From Clostridiales bacterium (GTDB taxonomy: Bacteria > Bacillota > Clostridia > Peptostreptococcales > BM714), in assembly GCA_002869095.1 (NCBI GenBank), contig PKTO01000091.1:1-8120 (forward strand): a stretch of DNA of 8,120 nucleotides, in the 5' to 3' direction. The translations under genes and the position numbers were made by a program. The notes under the pieces are model-generated. The model made no database searches. It was given only the letters and a program-made list of their open reading frames with translations, and was not told the origin of the DNA. Of the stretch, positions 1-6,938 are shown in pieces; the stretch's first letter is position 1; every line of letters starts with the position of its first letter.

Positions 1-804
1 ACGACTGCCGCAAGAACAATAATAGGCGTACACAAGCCTACGGGCGGAGAAATATGGTTTGACGGAAAAGAAATAGGAAAGATGGACGAGAAAGAAATGA
101 AGCCGTTCAGGAAAAGAATGCAGATGATATTCCAAGACCCTTCCGGGGCATTGAATCCCAGGATGAGAATTTGCGATTCAATAAGAGAGCCTCTCGACAT
201 ACATAACATAGGAAGCGACAGCAGCAGGAGAAAAAGAGTCGAAGAGCTGCTTGAAATTGTTGGGCTTTCGAGCAAACACGCAATGAGGTACCCCCATGAA
301 TTTTCAGGTGGGCAGCGCCAGCGCATAGGAATAGCCAGGGCCTTGGCCCCGGAGCCCGAATTCATAATTTGCGACGAGCCCTTGTCCGCGCTCGATTTGT
401 CGGTCCAGGCGCAGACAGTGAATATGCTCGAGGACCTTAAGAGGGACTCTCAGCTGACCTATCTTTTCATAGCGCACGACCTTTCCATGGTAAGACACAT
501 ATCAGACAGGATAGGTGTGATGCATATGGGAAGAATGGTCGAGCTGGCCGATTCGGACGAGCTCTACGCAAATCCGGCCCATCCCTATACCAAGGCCCTG
601 CTTTCATCGATGCTTCCGCTCGACAAAGAAAAATACTCGATCGATGTGCATGAAGACGACCAAGGCCTTGAAGATGGCAATTGCCTTAAAGGTTGCGGAT
701 TCAGGAAAAAATGCCCGCTGGCCAAGAGCATTTGCTCGGAGGAATTGCCTGAAATGAAAAATATTGGAGTAAGCCATTATTGCGCATGCCACGCGCTGGA
801 TTAA
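1..804 (+). CDS. oppF: Oligopeptide ABC transporter ATP-binding protein (OppF/DppF type), 5' end missing
   Basis: This is the 3' part of the ATPase that powers peptide import with a partner ATPase at the cytoplasmic face of the permease. The frame is open from base 1, so the gene starts outside the window; 267 residues are visible. The first residues (TTARTIIG) sit just after Walker A, whose GxxGxGKS core is off the edge. Visible in order: Q-loop MIFQDP (Q at visible residue 45), signature FSGGQRQR (101-108), Walker B FIICDEP (D125, E126), D-loop SALD, and H-loop histidine (159, IAHDLS). The tail has the NPAHPYTKALL segment and a cluster of cysteines (CLKGCGF, KKCPLAKSICS) typical of the oligopeptide/dipeptide C-terminal extension. 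OppF rather than OppD is inferred from the HKPTGGEIWFDG and FQDPSGALNPR segments and from being the last ATPase before the binding protein. Confidence in the family is very high; substrate class (di- or oligopeptide) is not resolved. Confidence 0.95.
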   Translation, partial: TTAARTIIGVHKPTGGEIWFDGKEIGKMDEKEMKPFRKRMQMIFQDPSGALNPRMRICDSIREPLDIHNIGSDSSRRKRVEELLEIVGLSSKHAMRYPHEFSGGQRQRIGIARALAPEPEFIICDEPLSALDLSVQAQTVNMLEDLKRDSQLTYLFIAHDLSMVRHISDRIGVMHMGRMVELADSDELYANPAHPYTKALLSSMLPLDKEKYSIDVHEDDQGLEDGNCLKGCGFRKKCPLAKSICSEELPEMKNIGVSHYCACHALD

Positions 805-827
805 ATGAGCAGTTTGGCTCATGAAGC

Positions 828-856
828 TTGAAGATTGCAGTGAATTCATATAGAAT
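828..856 (+). promoter_or_regulatory. Candidate sigma-A promoter for the permuted peptide-binding protein gene
   Basis: TTGAAG at 828-833 and TAGAAT at 851-856 are separated by exactly 17 bases. They match the TTGACA and TATAAT consensus at 4/6 and 5/6. Transcription would start near 862-864, giving a short leader before the ribosome binding site at 884. It lies in the 94-base gap after the ATPase gene and would let the binding protein be made in excess over the transporter, as is usual for these systems. This is pattern matching only. Confidence 0.45.
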
Positions 857-883
857 GTGTAGTATAGATATTGAAGAATCCAT

Positions 884-890
884 AGGGAGG
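884..890 (+). promoter_or_regulatory. Strong ribosome binding site that fixes a TTG start
   Basis: AGGGAGG at 884-890 lies 8 bases before TTG at 899-901. No ATG or GTG in this frame lies at a suitable distance, and the TTG start gives an immediate basic-hydrophobic lipoprotein signal peptide, so the TTG is the likely initiation codon. Confidence 0.8.
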
Positions 891-898
891 ACACCACT

Positions 899-2518
899 TT
901 GTATAAAAAGAAAGTACACTTGATTGTAGCGATGGTTATGGTACTGGCATTTTCAACAGGCTGCTCGGTAAATGTAGAGGAACCTGCAAAAGAAGCCACC
1001 GCAAAAGAAGTCATAAAGGACATGAAAGTAAGAAAGGCCCTTTCTTTGGCCGTAGATAGAAATGCCATAGTAGAGGAAGTCACCAAAGGAGGCGAAATGC
1101 CTGCAACAGGATATATTCCGCCAGGTGTCCACGACTCTAAAGGCAATGATTTCAGGGAAACGAGCGGTGATTTCGGAATAGACCCGACAGGAGCCGATGC
1201 TGAAGAAGCCAAAAGGCTGCTGGCGGAAGCCGGTTTTCCTGACGGTGAAGGATTTCCGACCATAGAAATACTCTACAACACAAACGACCAGCAAAAAGCT
1301 GTGGCTGAAGCCATACAGGAAATGTGGAAGCAAAACCTAAACATAAACGCAACAATAGCCAACCAGGAGTGGGGAGTATTCATGGAAAACAGATTCCAGG
1401 GAAACTTCGAAATATCCGCAGGGGCATGGTTCGGAGACTATTCCGACCCCATGACATTCCTGGATATGTACACATCCTACTCGGGAAACAATGTGGCGTT
1501 CTGGACCAATGAAGAATTCGACAAAGCTCTTGAAGACTCAAAAATCCTCCATGGAGCCGAACGGGACGAAAAGCTTTACAAAGCCGAAGAGCTCATGATG
1601 GGAGACTCCATCGTCATGCCGCTATTCTATTTTACAAGTCCCCTCATGGTGCAAAAAAGGGTTTCGGACTGGGAATACACAAGCATAGGGCAATGGTATT
1701 TCGGCGATGCAAACACCGACGACGCAAGGCTTGTATGGAACCTTTCGGCAGAGCCCGACACAATCGATCCGGCTTTTGTCAGCTCGAAAGACGGAGGCCA
1801 CATAGTAAACAACATATTCGAGGGCCTGATGAGGGAAACAGACGGTGAGTATGTGCCTGCAATGGCGGAAAGCTACGAAATCTCAGACGACCAAATGACA
1901 TACACATTCCATTTGAGGGATGCTGCCTGGTCGGACGGGAAACCTGTGACGGCGCACGACTTCGAATACGCATGGAAAAGGGCAATGAGCCCCGAAGTGG
2001 CGTCATGGTACGGCTACCAGATGTTCTATATAAAGGGCGCGATGGAATACTATGAAGGTTCAGGAACAGCGGACGAAGTCGGCATAGAGGTGATTGACGA
2101 CAAGACACTCAAGGTCGAACTCGCCGGACCTACGCCTTACTTTCTCGAACTCACAGCTTTCTTCACATACATGCCCGTAAGGGAAGACATAGTTGAAAAA
2201 GATCCCCAAGGGTGGGCGCAGAACCCCGAGCTTTCAGTGACAAACGGACCATTTGTGATTTCCGACTATAAATTCGGAAACATTATGCTGAGGGCCAATC
2301 CGGAATATTGGAACAAGGATTCGGTCAAGCTCGAAGAGATAGAAGTTCTCATGATAGTGGACGAATCCACACAGCTTGCGGCGCTTGAATCCGGGGAAAT
2401 CGACGTGATAGAAACCGTCCCGAACCAGGAGATACCAAGGCTCCTGCTCGAAGACGACAGATTCCAGATAAGACCCGCGCTAGGAACATACTTCTACGTG
2501 TTCAATCTTCAGGAATAG
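899..2518 (+). CDS. Circularly permuted peptide-binding lipoprotein (SBP family 5, OppA/DppA type)
   Basis: The product is an extracytoplasmic lipoprotein expected to capture peptides for the adjacent Opp-type ABC importer. The signal peptide MYKKKVHLIVAMVMVLAFSTGC ends in a lipobox-like STGC (Cys22), followed by a charged linker (EEPAKEATAKEV). The order of the rest is reversed relative to the family. Residues about 40-271 are the segment that normally forms the C-terminal half: DMKVRKALSLAVDR, then GYIPPG, DAEEAKRLLAEAGFPDG, and the usual terminal WYFGDA (266-271). A linker NTDDAR (272-277) joins it to residues 278-539, normally the mature N-terminal half: LVWNLSAEPDTIDP, IFEGLM, YTFHLRDAAWSDGKPVTAHDF, NGPFVISDY, ending YFYVFNLQE. 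In usual homologues that end runs on into 'KPFDD-VRVRKAL'. The two pieces add up to one full, uninterrupted family-length protein, so this looks like a true circular permutation, not a truncation. Start is TTG. Family assignment is very sure; function of the permuted form is inference. Confidence 0.93.
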   Translation: MYKKKVHLIVAMVMVLAFSTGCSVNVEEPAKEATAKEVIKDMKVRKALSLAVDRNAIVEEVTKGGEMPATGYIPPGVHDSKGNDFRETSGDFGIDPTGADAEEAKRLLAEAGFPDGEGFPTIEILYNTNDQQKAVAEAIQEMWKQNLNINATIANQEWGVFMENRFQGNFEISAGAWFGDYSDPMTFLDMYTSYSGNNVAFWTNEEFDKALEDSKILHGAERDEKLYKAEELMMGDSIVMPLFYFTSPLMVQKRVSDWEYTSIGQWYFGDANTDDARLVWNLSAEPDTIDPAFVSSKDGGHIVNNIFEGLMRETDGEYVPAMAESYEISDDQMTYTFHLRDAAWSDGKPVTAHDFEYAWKRAMSPEVASWYGYQMFYIKGAMEYYEGSGTADEVGIEVIDDKTLKVELAGPTPYFLELTAFFTYMPVREDIVEKDPQGWAQNPELSVTNGPFVISDYKFGNIMLRANPEYWNKDSVKLEEIEVLMIVDESTQLAALESGEIDVIETVPNQEIPRLLLEDDRFQIRPALGTYFYVFNLQE

Positions 2519-2520
2519 AA

Positions 2521-2548
2521 TGCCGCTGCAGGTGTCTTTGATGCGGCA
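2521..2548. repeat. Short inverted repeat just after the binding-protein stop codon
   Basis: TGCCGC at 2521-2526 and GCGGCA at 2543-2548 can form a 6-bp stem with a 16-base loop. There is no following T-run, so it is not a terminator by itself; it may protect the 3' end or be incidental. Confidence 0.35.
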
Positions 2549-2574
2549 ATATATAATCGGTTTGGAATGAAACC

Positions 2575-2608
2575 GCCCCCCGCGCTTAAAAGGTTCGGGG
2601 GCTTTTTT
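2575..2608 (+). terminator. Intrinsic terminator after the peptide-binding protein gene
   Basis: GCCCCC (2575-2580) pairs with GGGGGC (2597-2602), and six T residues (2603-2608) follow directly. It sits 56 bases after the stop codon and before the amidase promoter, so it ends the transporter transcription unit. Confidence 0.85.
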
Positions 2609-2643
2609 ATGGTTAATTTTCGGTGACAATGGGCCCCGCTCGA

Positions 2644-2672
2644 TTGACTGCGCCTTCCTCGAATGATATAAA
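2644..2672 (+). promoter_or_regulatory. Sigma-A promoter of the amidase gene
   Basis: TTGACT at 2644-2649 and TATAAA at 2667-2672 are separated by 17 bases; each hexamer differs from consensus at one position. Transcription should start near 2679, leaving a leader of about 35 bases before the start codon. The position between a terminator and a gene start supports it. Confidence 0.75.
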
Positions 2673-2713
2673 TGGAATGAGCATTCAAACAAAAAGAGAA
2701 AGCGGGGATAGAG

Positions 2714-4801
2714 ATGATGAGAAAAAGAACCCTTTTAATGATAGCAGTCATAATTCTTTTGGCTTCCATACCATCCTTCGGAGCCAGAAATTACGAAAGC
2801 GGAACAATACTTCTTACCGATGCAGTAACAGGCGAGGAGTTCGAGGTCGGAACAGTAAACGTAATGATGAGCGGGCAGGACGTCATATCCGACGTTCCCG
2901 CGGTCAATTTCAAGGGGAGGACACTCGTTCCGGTGAGGTTCATTACCGAGAGCCTTGGGGCCCATGTTTCATGGAATCAGGGGGCAAGAGAAGCGACAGT
3001 CACAACGGACGAAAAAACAATAGTAATTGGAATAGACAGGTCGACGGTTACCGTGAACGGCGTCAGGAAAACCCTGCCTGACGGTATACCCGCCAAGCTC
3101 TTGAATTACGGGGGCAGTGCAAGGACCATGGTGCCAATAAGGTTCATGTCGGAGGAACTGGGAATGGATGTAGGGTGGATAGATGAAACCAAGACAGCTA
3201 CAATAAACAAGCCTGCCCAGTCGATAACCGGCATCTCATTCGATGGAAGCAAAAAATTTCCCGAGCTGCTGATCGAGTCTACTGGAGAGATAGAAACAAA
3301 TTCATACATACTCGAGGGGAGCGCAGTCGGAGACCGCGACAAGCTTGTAATAGACATACCAAACGCCGAATTTGCCATAAAAGACCCCAAATTGCTGATT
3401 GGCTCAAACCAGGCCGAACTGAGCATTTACGAGGACGGAATCATAAGGGCAAGAGCCTCCCAGTTCGACGTGAACCCCCTGATTACGAGGATAGTCGTCG
3501 ACATGAACGAACGGCGCGGCTATGAGACGGAATTCAACAAAGCATCCGGAATAACCACATTCAGGTTCATAAATTCCATAGATGACATAAGTGTCGAGGA
3601 AATATACAACTCCGAAGCCGTAATAATAAAGACTGGGGAAGAGCCGGCCATAGCGAACATAATGCCGCTCGAAAACCCCAAGAGATACGTGATAGACATA
3701 ATCAACTGCCTTCTGCCCGCAGGTTCGGAGAGCATTGATGTGGATGCGGAAGGAATCAGGAGGATAAGGGCGTCCCAGTACGATGCGGCTGCCGATTACG
3801 GACCGGGTGAAGCCGTTTCGAGGATAGTTGTGGACTTGGACGAGAGCATAGAATTCGACAACATATACTTCGAGATAGTGGAAAACGACCTTTACGTATA
3901 TGTATCGGGGAATCCGCTCGGAGGAATAAACTACGCAAAAGAGGATGTCAATTTCGCCACACTTACAATAAGCACCCAGAAGAGCCAGACCCACAGCGTA
4001 AGCTACTCCAGCGGAAGCAGAATTCTCACTGTAAAAGTGCCAAAGAGCATACTGGAACTCGAAAGCCTGGACCTTCCAATAGAAGACACCCTGATTGAGA
4101 CCATGGAGGTAGACGCTTCCAAGACCGGCTACAACTATTTCAAAATCAAACTTGCCAAGAATGTCGAGTACCAGGACATATCTTCCTCGGGCGGCGAAAA
4201 CGAGATAATCATCGCGTTCGAGAACAATGCAATAAAGAACTCCATACACAAGAACACCCTCATAGTGCTGGACGCGGGCCATGGGGGCAAGGACCCGGGA
4301 GCCACAAGCCCGACATACGGACTGAAGGAAAAGGATGTCGTGCTCGATGTCGCTGAGAGGCTGTCCAAGCTTCTGGAGAGGGAAGGCTTCAAGGTCTATC
4401 TGACCAGGGACTCGGACAATTACGTGGGACTCTACAACAGGGCGGAGATAGCTAACGAGCTTGACGCCGACGCTTTTGTCAGCATCCATGCAAACGCACA
4501 CGACCGCACCGCAGTTTCGGGAGTCGAGGTTCTCTACTATCCGGACACCGACGGCAGAAACAACAAGAGCTTCGCGCGCATCATGCAGGACGCCATGATA
4601 GAAGAGCTGGGTTCCGTGAACCGCGGGATAGTAAGCCGGCCAAACCTGGTGGTGACGCGTGAAACCGAAATGCCCGCAGTGTTGGCTGAAATAGGCTTCC
4701 TCACGCACATAGGCGGAGAAGAAGAGCTTCTCAAGACATCTTCATACCGCGCCAAGTGCGCTGAGGCTCTCTACCAAGGCCTCATGGACTACTTCAAATA
4801 A
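2714..4801 (+). CDS. Exported N-acetylmuramoyl-L-alanine amidase with CuAO-like and AMIN domains
   Basis: This enzyme cuts the amide bond between MurNAc and L-alanine in peptidoglycan, outside the membrane, in cell wall remodelling or daughter-cell separation. Residues 1 to about 23 form a signal peptide (MMRKRTLLMIAVIILLAS...). Residues about 45-166 are a copper-amine-oxidase-like N-terminal domain with two GRTLVPVRF-type motifs (68-76 and ARTMVPIRF, 136-144). AMIN-like wall-binding repeats follow; two share a GIxRxRASQ(F/Y)D...RIVVD pattern (RASQ at 247 and 352), and a third between about 396 and 510 is more diverged. The C-terminal Amidase_3 domain (about 515-695) has zinc ligands H523 (DAGHGG), E539 (GLKEKD) and H592 (SIHANA) and the catalytic glutamate E659 (LAEIGF). 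All four are present, so it should be active. Two consecutive ATGs (2714, 2717) are both usable; a GGGG-containing site at 2704-2707 precedes them. The gene has its own promoter. The domain names are secure; exact AMIN borders are estimates. Confidence 0.93.
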   Translation: MMRKRTLLMIAVIILLASIPSFGARNYESGTILLTDAVTGEEFEVGTVNVMMSGQDVISDVPAVNFKGRTLVPVRFITESLGAHVSWNQGAREATVTTDEKTIVIGIDRSTVTVNGVRKTLPDGIPAKLLNYGGSARTMVPIRFMSEELGMDVGWIDETKTATINKPAQSITGISFDGSKKFPELLIESTGEIETNSYILEGSAVGDRDKLVIDIPNAEFAIKDPKLLIGSNQAELSIYEDGIIRARASQFDVNPLITRIVVDMNERRGYETEFNKASGITTFRFINSIDDISVEEIYNSEAVIIKTGEEPAIANIMPLENPKRYVIDIINCLLPAGSESIDVDAEGIRRIRASQYDAAADYGPGEAVSRIVVDLDESIEFDNIYFEIVENDLYVYVSGNPLGGINYAKEDVNFATLTISTQKSQTHSVSYSSGSRILTVKVPKSILELESLDLPIEDTLIETMEVDASKTGYNYFKIKLAKNVEYQDISSSGGENEIIIAFENNAIKNSIHKNTLIVLDAGHGGKDPGATSPTYGLKEKDVVLDVAERLSKLLEREGFKVYLTRDSDNYVGLYNRAEIANELDADAFVSIHANAHDRTAVSGVEVLYYPDTDGRNNKSFARIMQDAMIEELGSVNRGIVSRPNLVVTRETEMPAVLAEIGFLTHIGGEEELLKTSSYRAKCAEALYQGLMDYFK

Positions 4802-4876
4802 GAAGGGACAGACATTTTGGTCTCCAAATCTGCGCATAAGTCTTAATCTCAAGAAATCAATACAGAAAATGATGAC

Positions 4877-4896
4877 GGCCCCGGAAATCCGGGGCC
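4877..4896. other. Perfect GC-rich hairpin between the amidase and DUF401 genes
   Basis: GGCCCCGG (4877-4884) and CCGGGGCC (4889-4896) form an 8-bp all-GC stem closed by the tetraloop AAAT. No T-run follows on either strand, so it does not fit a classic intrinsic terminator. It may end or slow transcription from the amidase gene, or be a leader structure for the downstream operon: the stem ends 27 bases before the ribosome binding site at 4924. Confidence 0.6.
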
Positions 4897-4923
4897 TGAT
4901 AACGGCGGCAATCGATGCAAAAT

Positions 4924-4930
4924 GGAAGGA
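4924..4930 (+). promoter_or_regulatory. Ribosome binding site that decides the DUF401 gene start
   Basis: GGAAGGA at 4924-4930 lies 7 bases before ATG 4938. The frame is also open back to ATG 4869, but that codon has no ribosome binding site and its extension would be hydrophilic and would contain the GC hairpin, so 4938 is preferred. Confidence 0.7.
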
Positions 4931-4937
4931 AAGGCAC

Positions 4938-6209
4938 ATGATACTAATTAAGTTGATCGCGGCTCTGGCCGTAGTCATATTTTTATCCAACAAGAAAGTC
5001 AATCTGGGAATAGCATTGACGGTTGGGGCTTTACTTGTGGGAGTAATGGCGGGCAAAGCTCCGCTTTGGCTTGGAAAAACCGTTTGGAGCTCTGTTATCA
5101 GCCCTTTCGCAATAGAACTTGCACTGATAATAGTCATGATAACGATTCTGGGACATGTGATGAAGGAACTGGATGTTCTCCAGCGTATGGTCGCAGGATT
5201 CGAGGGTGTTCTTAGGAGCACAAAGCTGACAATTCTTATAATACCCGCCATAATGGGTTCCTTTGCCGTTACCGGAGGAGCGCTTCTATCATGTCCCATT
5301 GTCGACGAGCTTGGGGAGAGGCTTTCAACGCCAAACGACAAAAAGGCTGCCATAAACCTCATATACAGACACGTTTTCGGCATGTTCATTTTCCCGTTTT
5401 CCGCCTCTTTCATAATGGCTTCAAGACTTGCCGACATTTCTGCCGGCTCCTTCATACTCATGTTTCTTCCCATAACCGCATTCATGCTGGTCGCGGGATA
5501 CTTGCTGTTTCTGAAAGGGATAAAGGAACCTGAAAAAAAGCCATTCAAATGGATGTTTTACGGACAGTCCGTGAGGGAACTGCTTCTGTATTCATCGCCG
5601 ATTTACACGAGTTTGACCATGGCTCTCGCATTCAATATGCCTTTTTACCTTTCGCTTGCAATGAGTATAGTTCTGACAATGCTCATATTCAAGCTTTTGG
5701 TTGAAAATAGCGCTTCATACAAAGCAGGGGGAGGAGCCGCATACGGCTTATCCGATTTCATAGGGCTTGCGTGGAAGGGCGTAAGGCCGGGAATGGTTGC
5801 GGCGGTAATGGGCATAATGGTTTTCAAAGGAGTCATAGAGGGTATTGAAGAAATACCGGAGGTGCTTGAGGCTCTTATGGAAGCAGGCATTCCGATAGAA
5901 GCGGTCATAATCGTATTCGGCTGGCTTGTTGCCTTTGCCTCATCGTCCACACAGGGTACAATAGCTCTTCTCTATCCAATAATACTTCCTTTGGCGGAAA
6001 CAGAGGCGATAAAAGAGCTGTACGTAATGCTCATATACATGTCGGGCTTCATGGGCTACTATGTTTCGCCGCTTCACATGTGCCAGGTTTTGACCCTGCA
6101 GTATTTCGAGGTCGAGTCAAAGGCTTTGTACAGAAACTACAAAATAATCTTGCCGGGAGCAATGGCCCTTGCCATTCTCATATATGTTGTTAAGAGAGGA
6201 CTGATATGA
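4938..6209 (+). CDS. DUF401 family integral membrane protein (putative transporter)
   Basis: This is a polytopic membrane protein of 423 residues with roughly ten hydrophobic segments, starting with [18 protein letters not shown]. Features that resemble the uncharacterised DUF401 family are [15 protein letters not shown] (residues 112-126), an [13 protein letters not shown] segment (R144, H145), SSSTQG in a late membrane helix, and SPLHMC (377-382) near the C-terminus. The duplicated small-residue, re-entrant-like motifs (GGALLS early, SSSTQG late) are reminiscent of the ion-transporter type permeases for organic anions, but no substrate is known and I make no claim of one. The last bases overlap the rph start (ATGA), implying translational coupling with RNase PH, an unexpected partner. 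Family assignment is from remembered sequence patterns and is fairly sure; the transporter role is inference. Confidence 0.8.
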   Translation: MILIKLIAALAVVIFLSNKKVNLGIALTVGALLVGVMAGKAPLWLGKTVWSSVISPFAIELALIIVMITILGHVMKELDVLQRMVAGFEGVLRSTKLTILIIPAIMGSFAVTGGALLSCPIVDELGERLSTPNDKKAAINLIYRHVFGMFIFPFSASFIMASRLADISAGSFILMFLPITAFMLVAGYLLFLKGIKEPEKKPFKWMFYGQSVRELLLYSSPIYTSLTMALAFNMPFYLSLAMSIVLTMLIFKLLVENSASYKAGGGAAYGLSDFIGLAWKGVRPGMVAAVMGIMVFKGVIEGIEEIPEVLEALMEAGIPIEAVIIVFGWLVAFASSSTQGTIALLYPIILPLAETEAIKELYVMLIYMSGFMGYYVSPLHMCQVLTLQYFEVESKALYRNYKIILPGAMALAILIYVVKRGLI

Positions 6210-6928
6210 TGGAAAGAAGTGGAGAAAGAAATTTCGAAGAGTTGAGGGACATAAAGATAACACGCGGCTATCTGATGCATCCGGACGGATCGGTGCTGAT
6301 GGAAACAGGCAACACCAAGGTAATATGCACTGCAATAGTGGAGGACGGAGTCCCAAGATTCCTTAAGGGGAAGGGCCAGGGATGGGTCACTTCGGAATAT
6401 GGAATGCTTCCCGGATCCACGGGTCAGAGAAAGCAAAGAAGCGCCTCCAGGGGCAAGGTTGACGGAAGGGCGAGTGAAATACAAAGGCTCATAGGCAGAA
6501 CGCTCAGAACCGTGGTCGACATGGAAAAGCTTGGAGAGCGAACAATATGGATCGACTGCGATGTTATTCAGGCGGACGGCGGGACCAGAACCGCGTCCAT
6601 AACGGGCGCCTATGTAGCCCTGAGCGATGCAATCGGCGAGCTGATGGAAAATGGAGAGCTCGAAGAAAACCCGCTCAAGTCCATGGTGGCTGCCGTAAGC
6701 GTAGGGATAGTCAAAGGGATTCCCATGCTGGACCTCTGCTACGAAGAGGATTCCCAGGCGGACGTGGACATGAACGTTGTAATGACAGATAAAAATGAAT
6801 TCATAGAGATACAGGGTACAGGCGAGGCGGCTCCATTCTCGCAGAATGTCTTGGACGAACTTCTCAGGCTTGCCAAAAAAGGCATAAACGAACTGAATGA
6901 ATTCCAAAGACAGGCTCTGGAAGCTTAA
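6206..6928 (+). CDS. rph: Ribonuclease PH
   Basis: A phosphate-dependent 3'-5' exoribonuclease that trims the 3' ends of tRNA precursors in the cytoplasm, working as a ring-shaped hexamer. The length (240 aa) and nearly the whole sequence fit: [40 protein letters not shown], the phosphate-binding arginine in [13 protein letters not shown] (R88), [19 protein letters not shown], and the active-site aspartates in [15 protein letters not shown] (D182 and D188), numbering from 6206. Two adjacent ATGs are possible. ATG 6206 overlaps the previous stop codon by 4 bases; ATG 6209 is 8 bases from the AGAGGA at 6195-6200 and gives a start closer to the family's usual N-terminus. The two differ by one residue. 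It is followed at once by rdgB, a common pairing in Clostridia and in some other bacteria. No missing catalytic residue is seen. Confidence 0.97.
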   Translation: MMERSGERNFEELRDIKITRGYLMHPDGSVLMETGNTKVICTAIVEDGVPRFLKGKGQGWVTSEYGMLPGSTGQRKQRSASRGKVDGRASEIQRLIGRTLRTVVDMEKLGERTIWIDCDVIQADGGTRTASITGAYVALSDAIGELMENGELEENPLKSMVAAVSVGIVKGIPMLDLCYEEDSQADVDMNVVMTDKNEFIEIQGTGEAAPFSQNVLDELLRLAKKGINELNEFQRQALEA

Positions 6929-6938
6929 GGAGGCCCTA

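Noticed and set aside
805..822. ATGAGC...GCTCAT inverted repeat after the oppF stop as a terminator
   Set aside because: The stem is only 6 bp with modest GC, and no T-run follows. I see no support for termination here.
604..1263. Minus-strand open frame across the oppF end and the start of the binding-protein gene
   Set aside because: It overlaps two well-supported + strand genes and their regulatory gap and gives low-complexity Ser/Ala-rich protein without family features.
899..2518. Assembly chimera as the cause of the swapped order in the binding protein
   Set aside because: Collapse of tandem copies would give a hybrid in normal order. A random join would hardly keep frame, full family length, a fitting leader and an end exactly where the first segment begins. 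It is not excluded without reads, but is less likely.
899..2518. Two partial binding-protein genes fused by chance (fragment dimer)
   Set aside because: The two segments do not overlap or repeat each other; together they make up one complete family sequence with almost nothing missing, which fits permutation better than two fragments.
2623..3081. Open frame of 152 codons on the + strand over the amidase start
   Set aside because: It runs over the amidase promoter and signal peptide in another frame and is rich in Arg/Asn with no family likeness.
3404..4708. Long open frame of 434 codons on the minus strand
   Set aside because: It lies wholly inside the amidase gene, whose domains and catalytic residues are clear. 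The product has no recognisable motif and no ribosome binding site; it reflects the codon bias of the + strand gene.
4869..4937. Upstream ATG 4869 as start of the DUF401 protein
   Set aside because: It has no ribosome binding site, the extension is hydrophilic and spans the GC hairpin, and ATG 4938 has a well-spaced GGAAGGA directly before a membrane segment.
6209..6250. Unusual N-terminus of RNase PH (ERSGERN instead of the frequent RxDGR)
   Set aside because: The family is variable here (the E. coli enzyme, from memory, also lacks RDGR), and all active-site residues downstream are intact.
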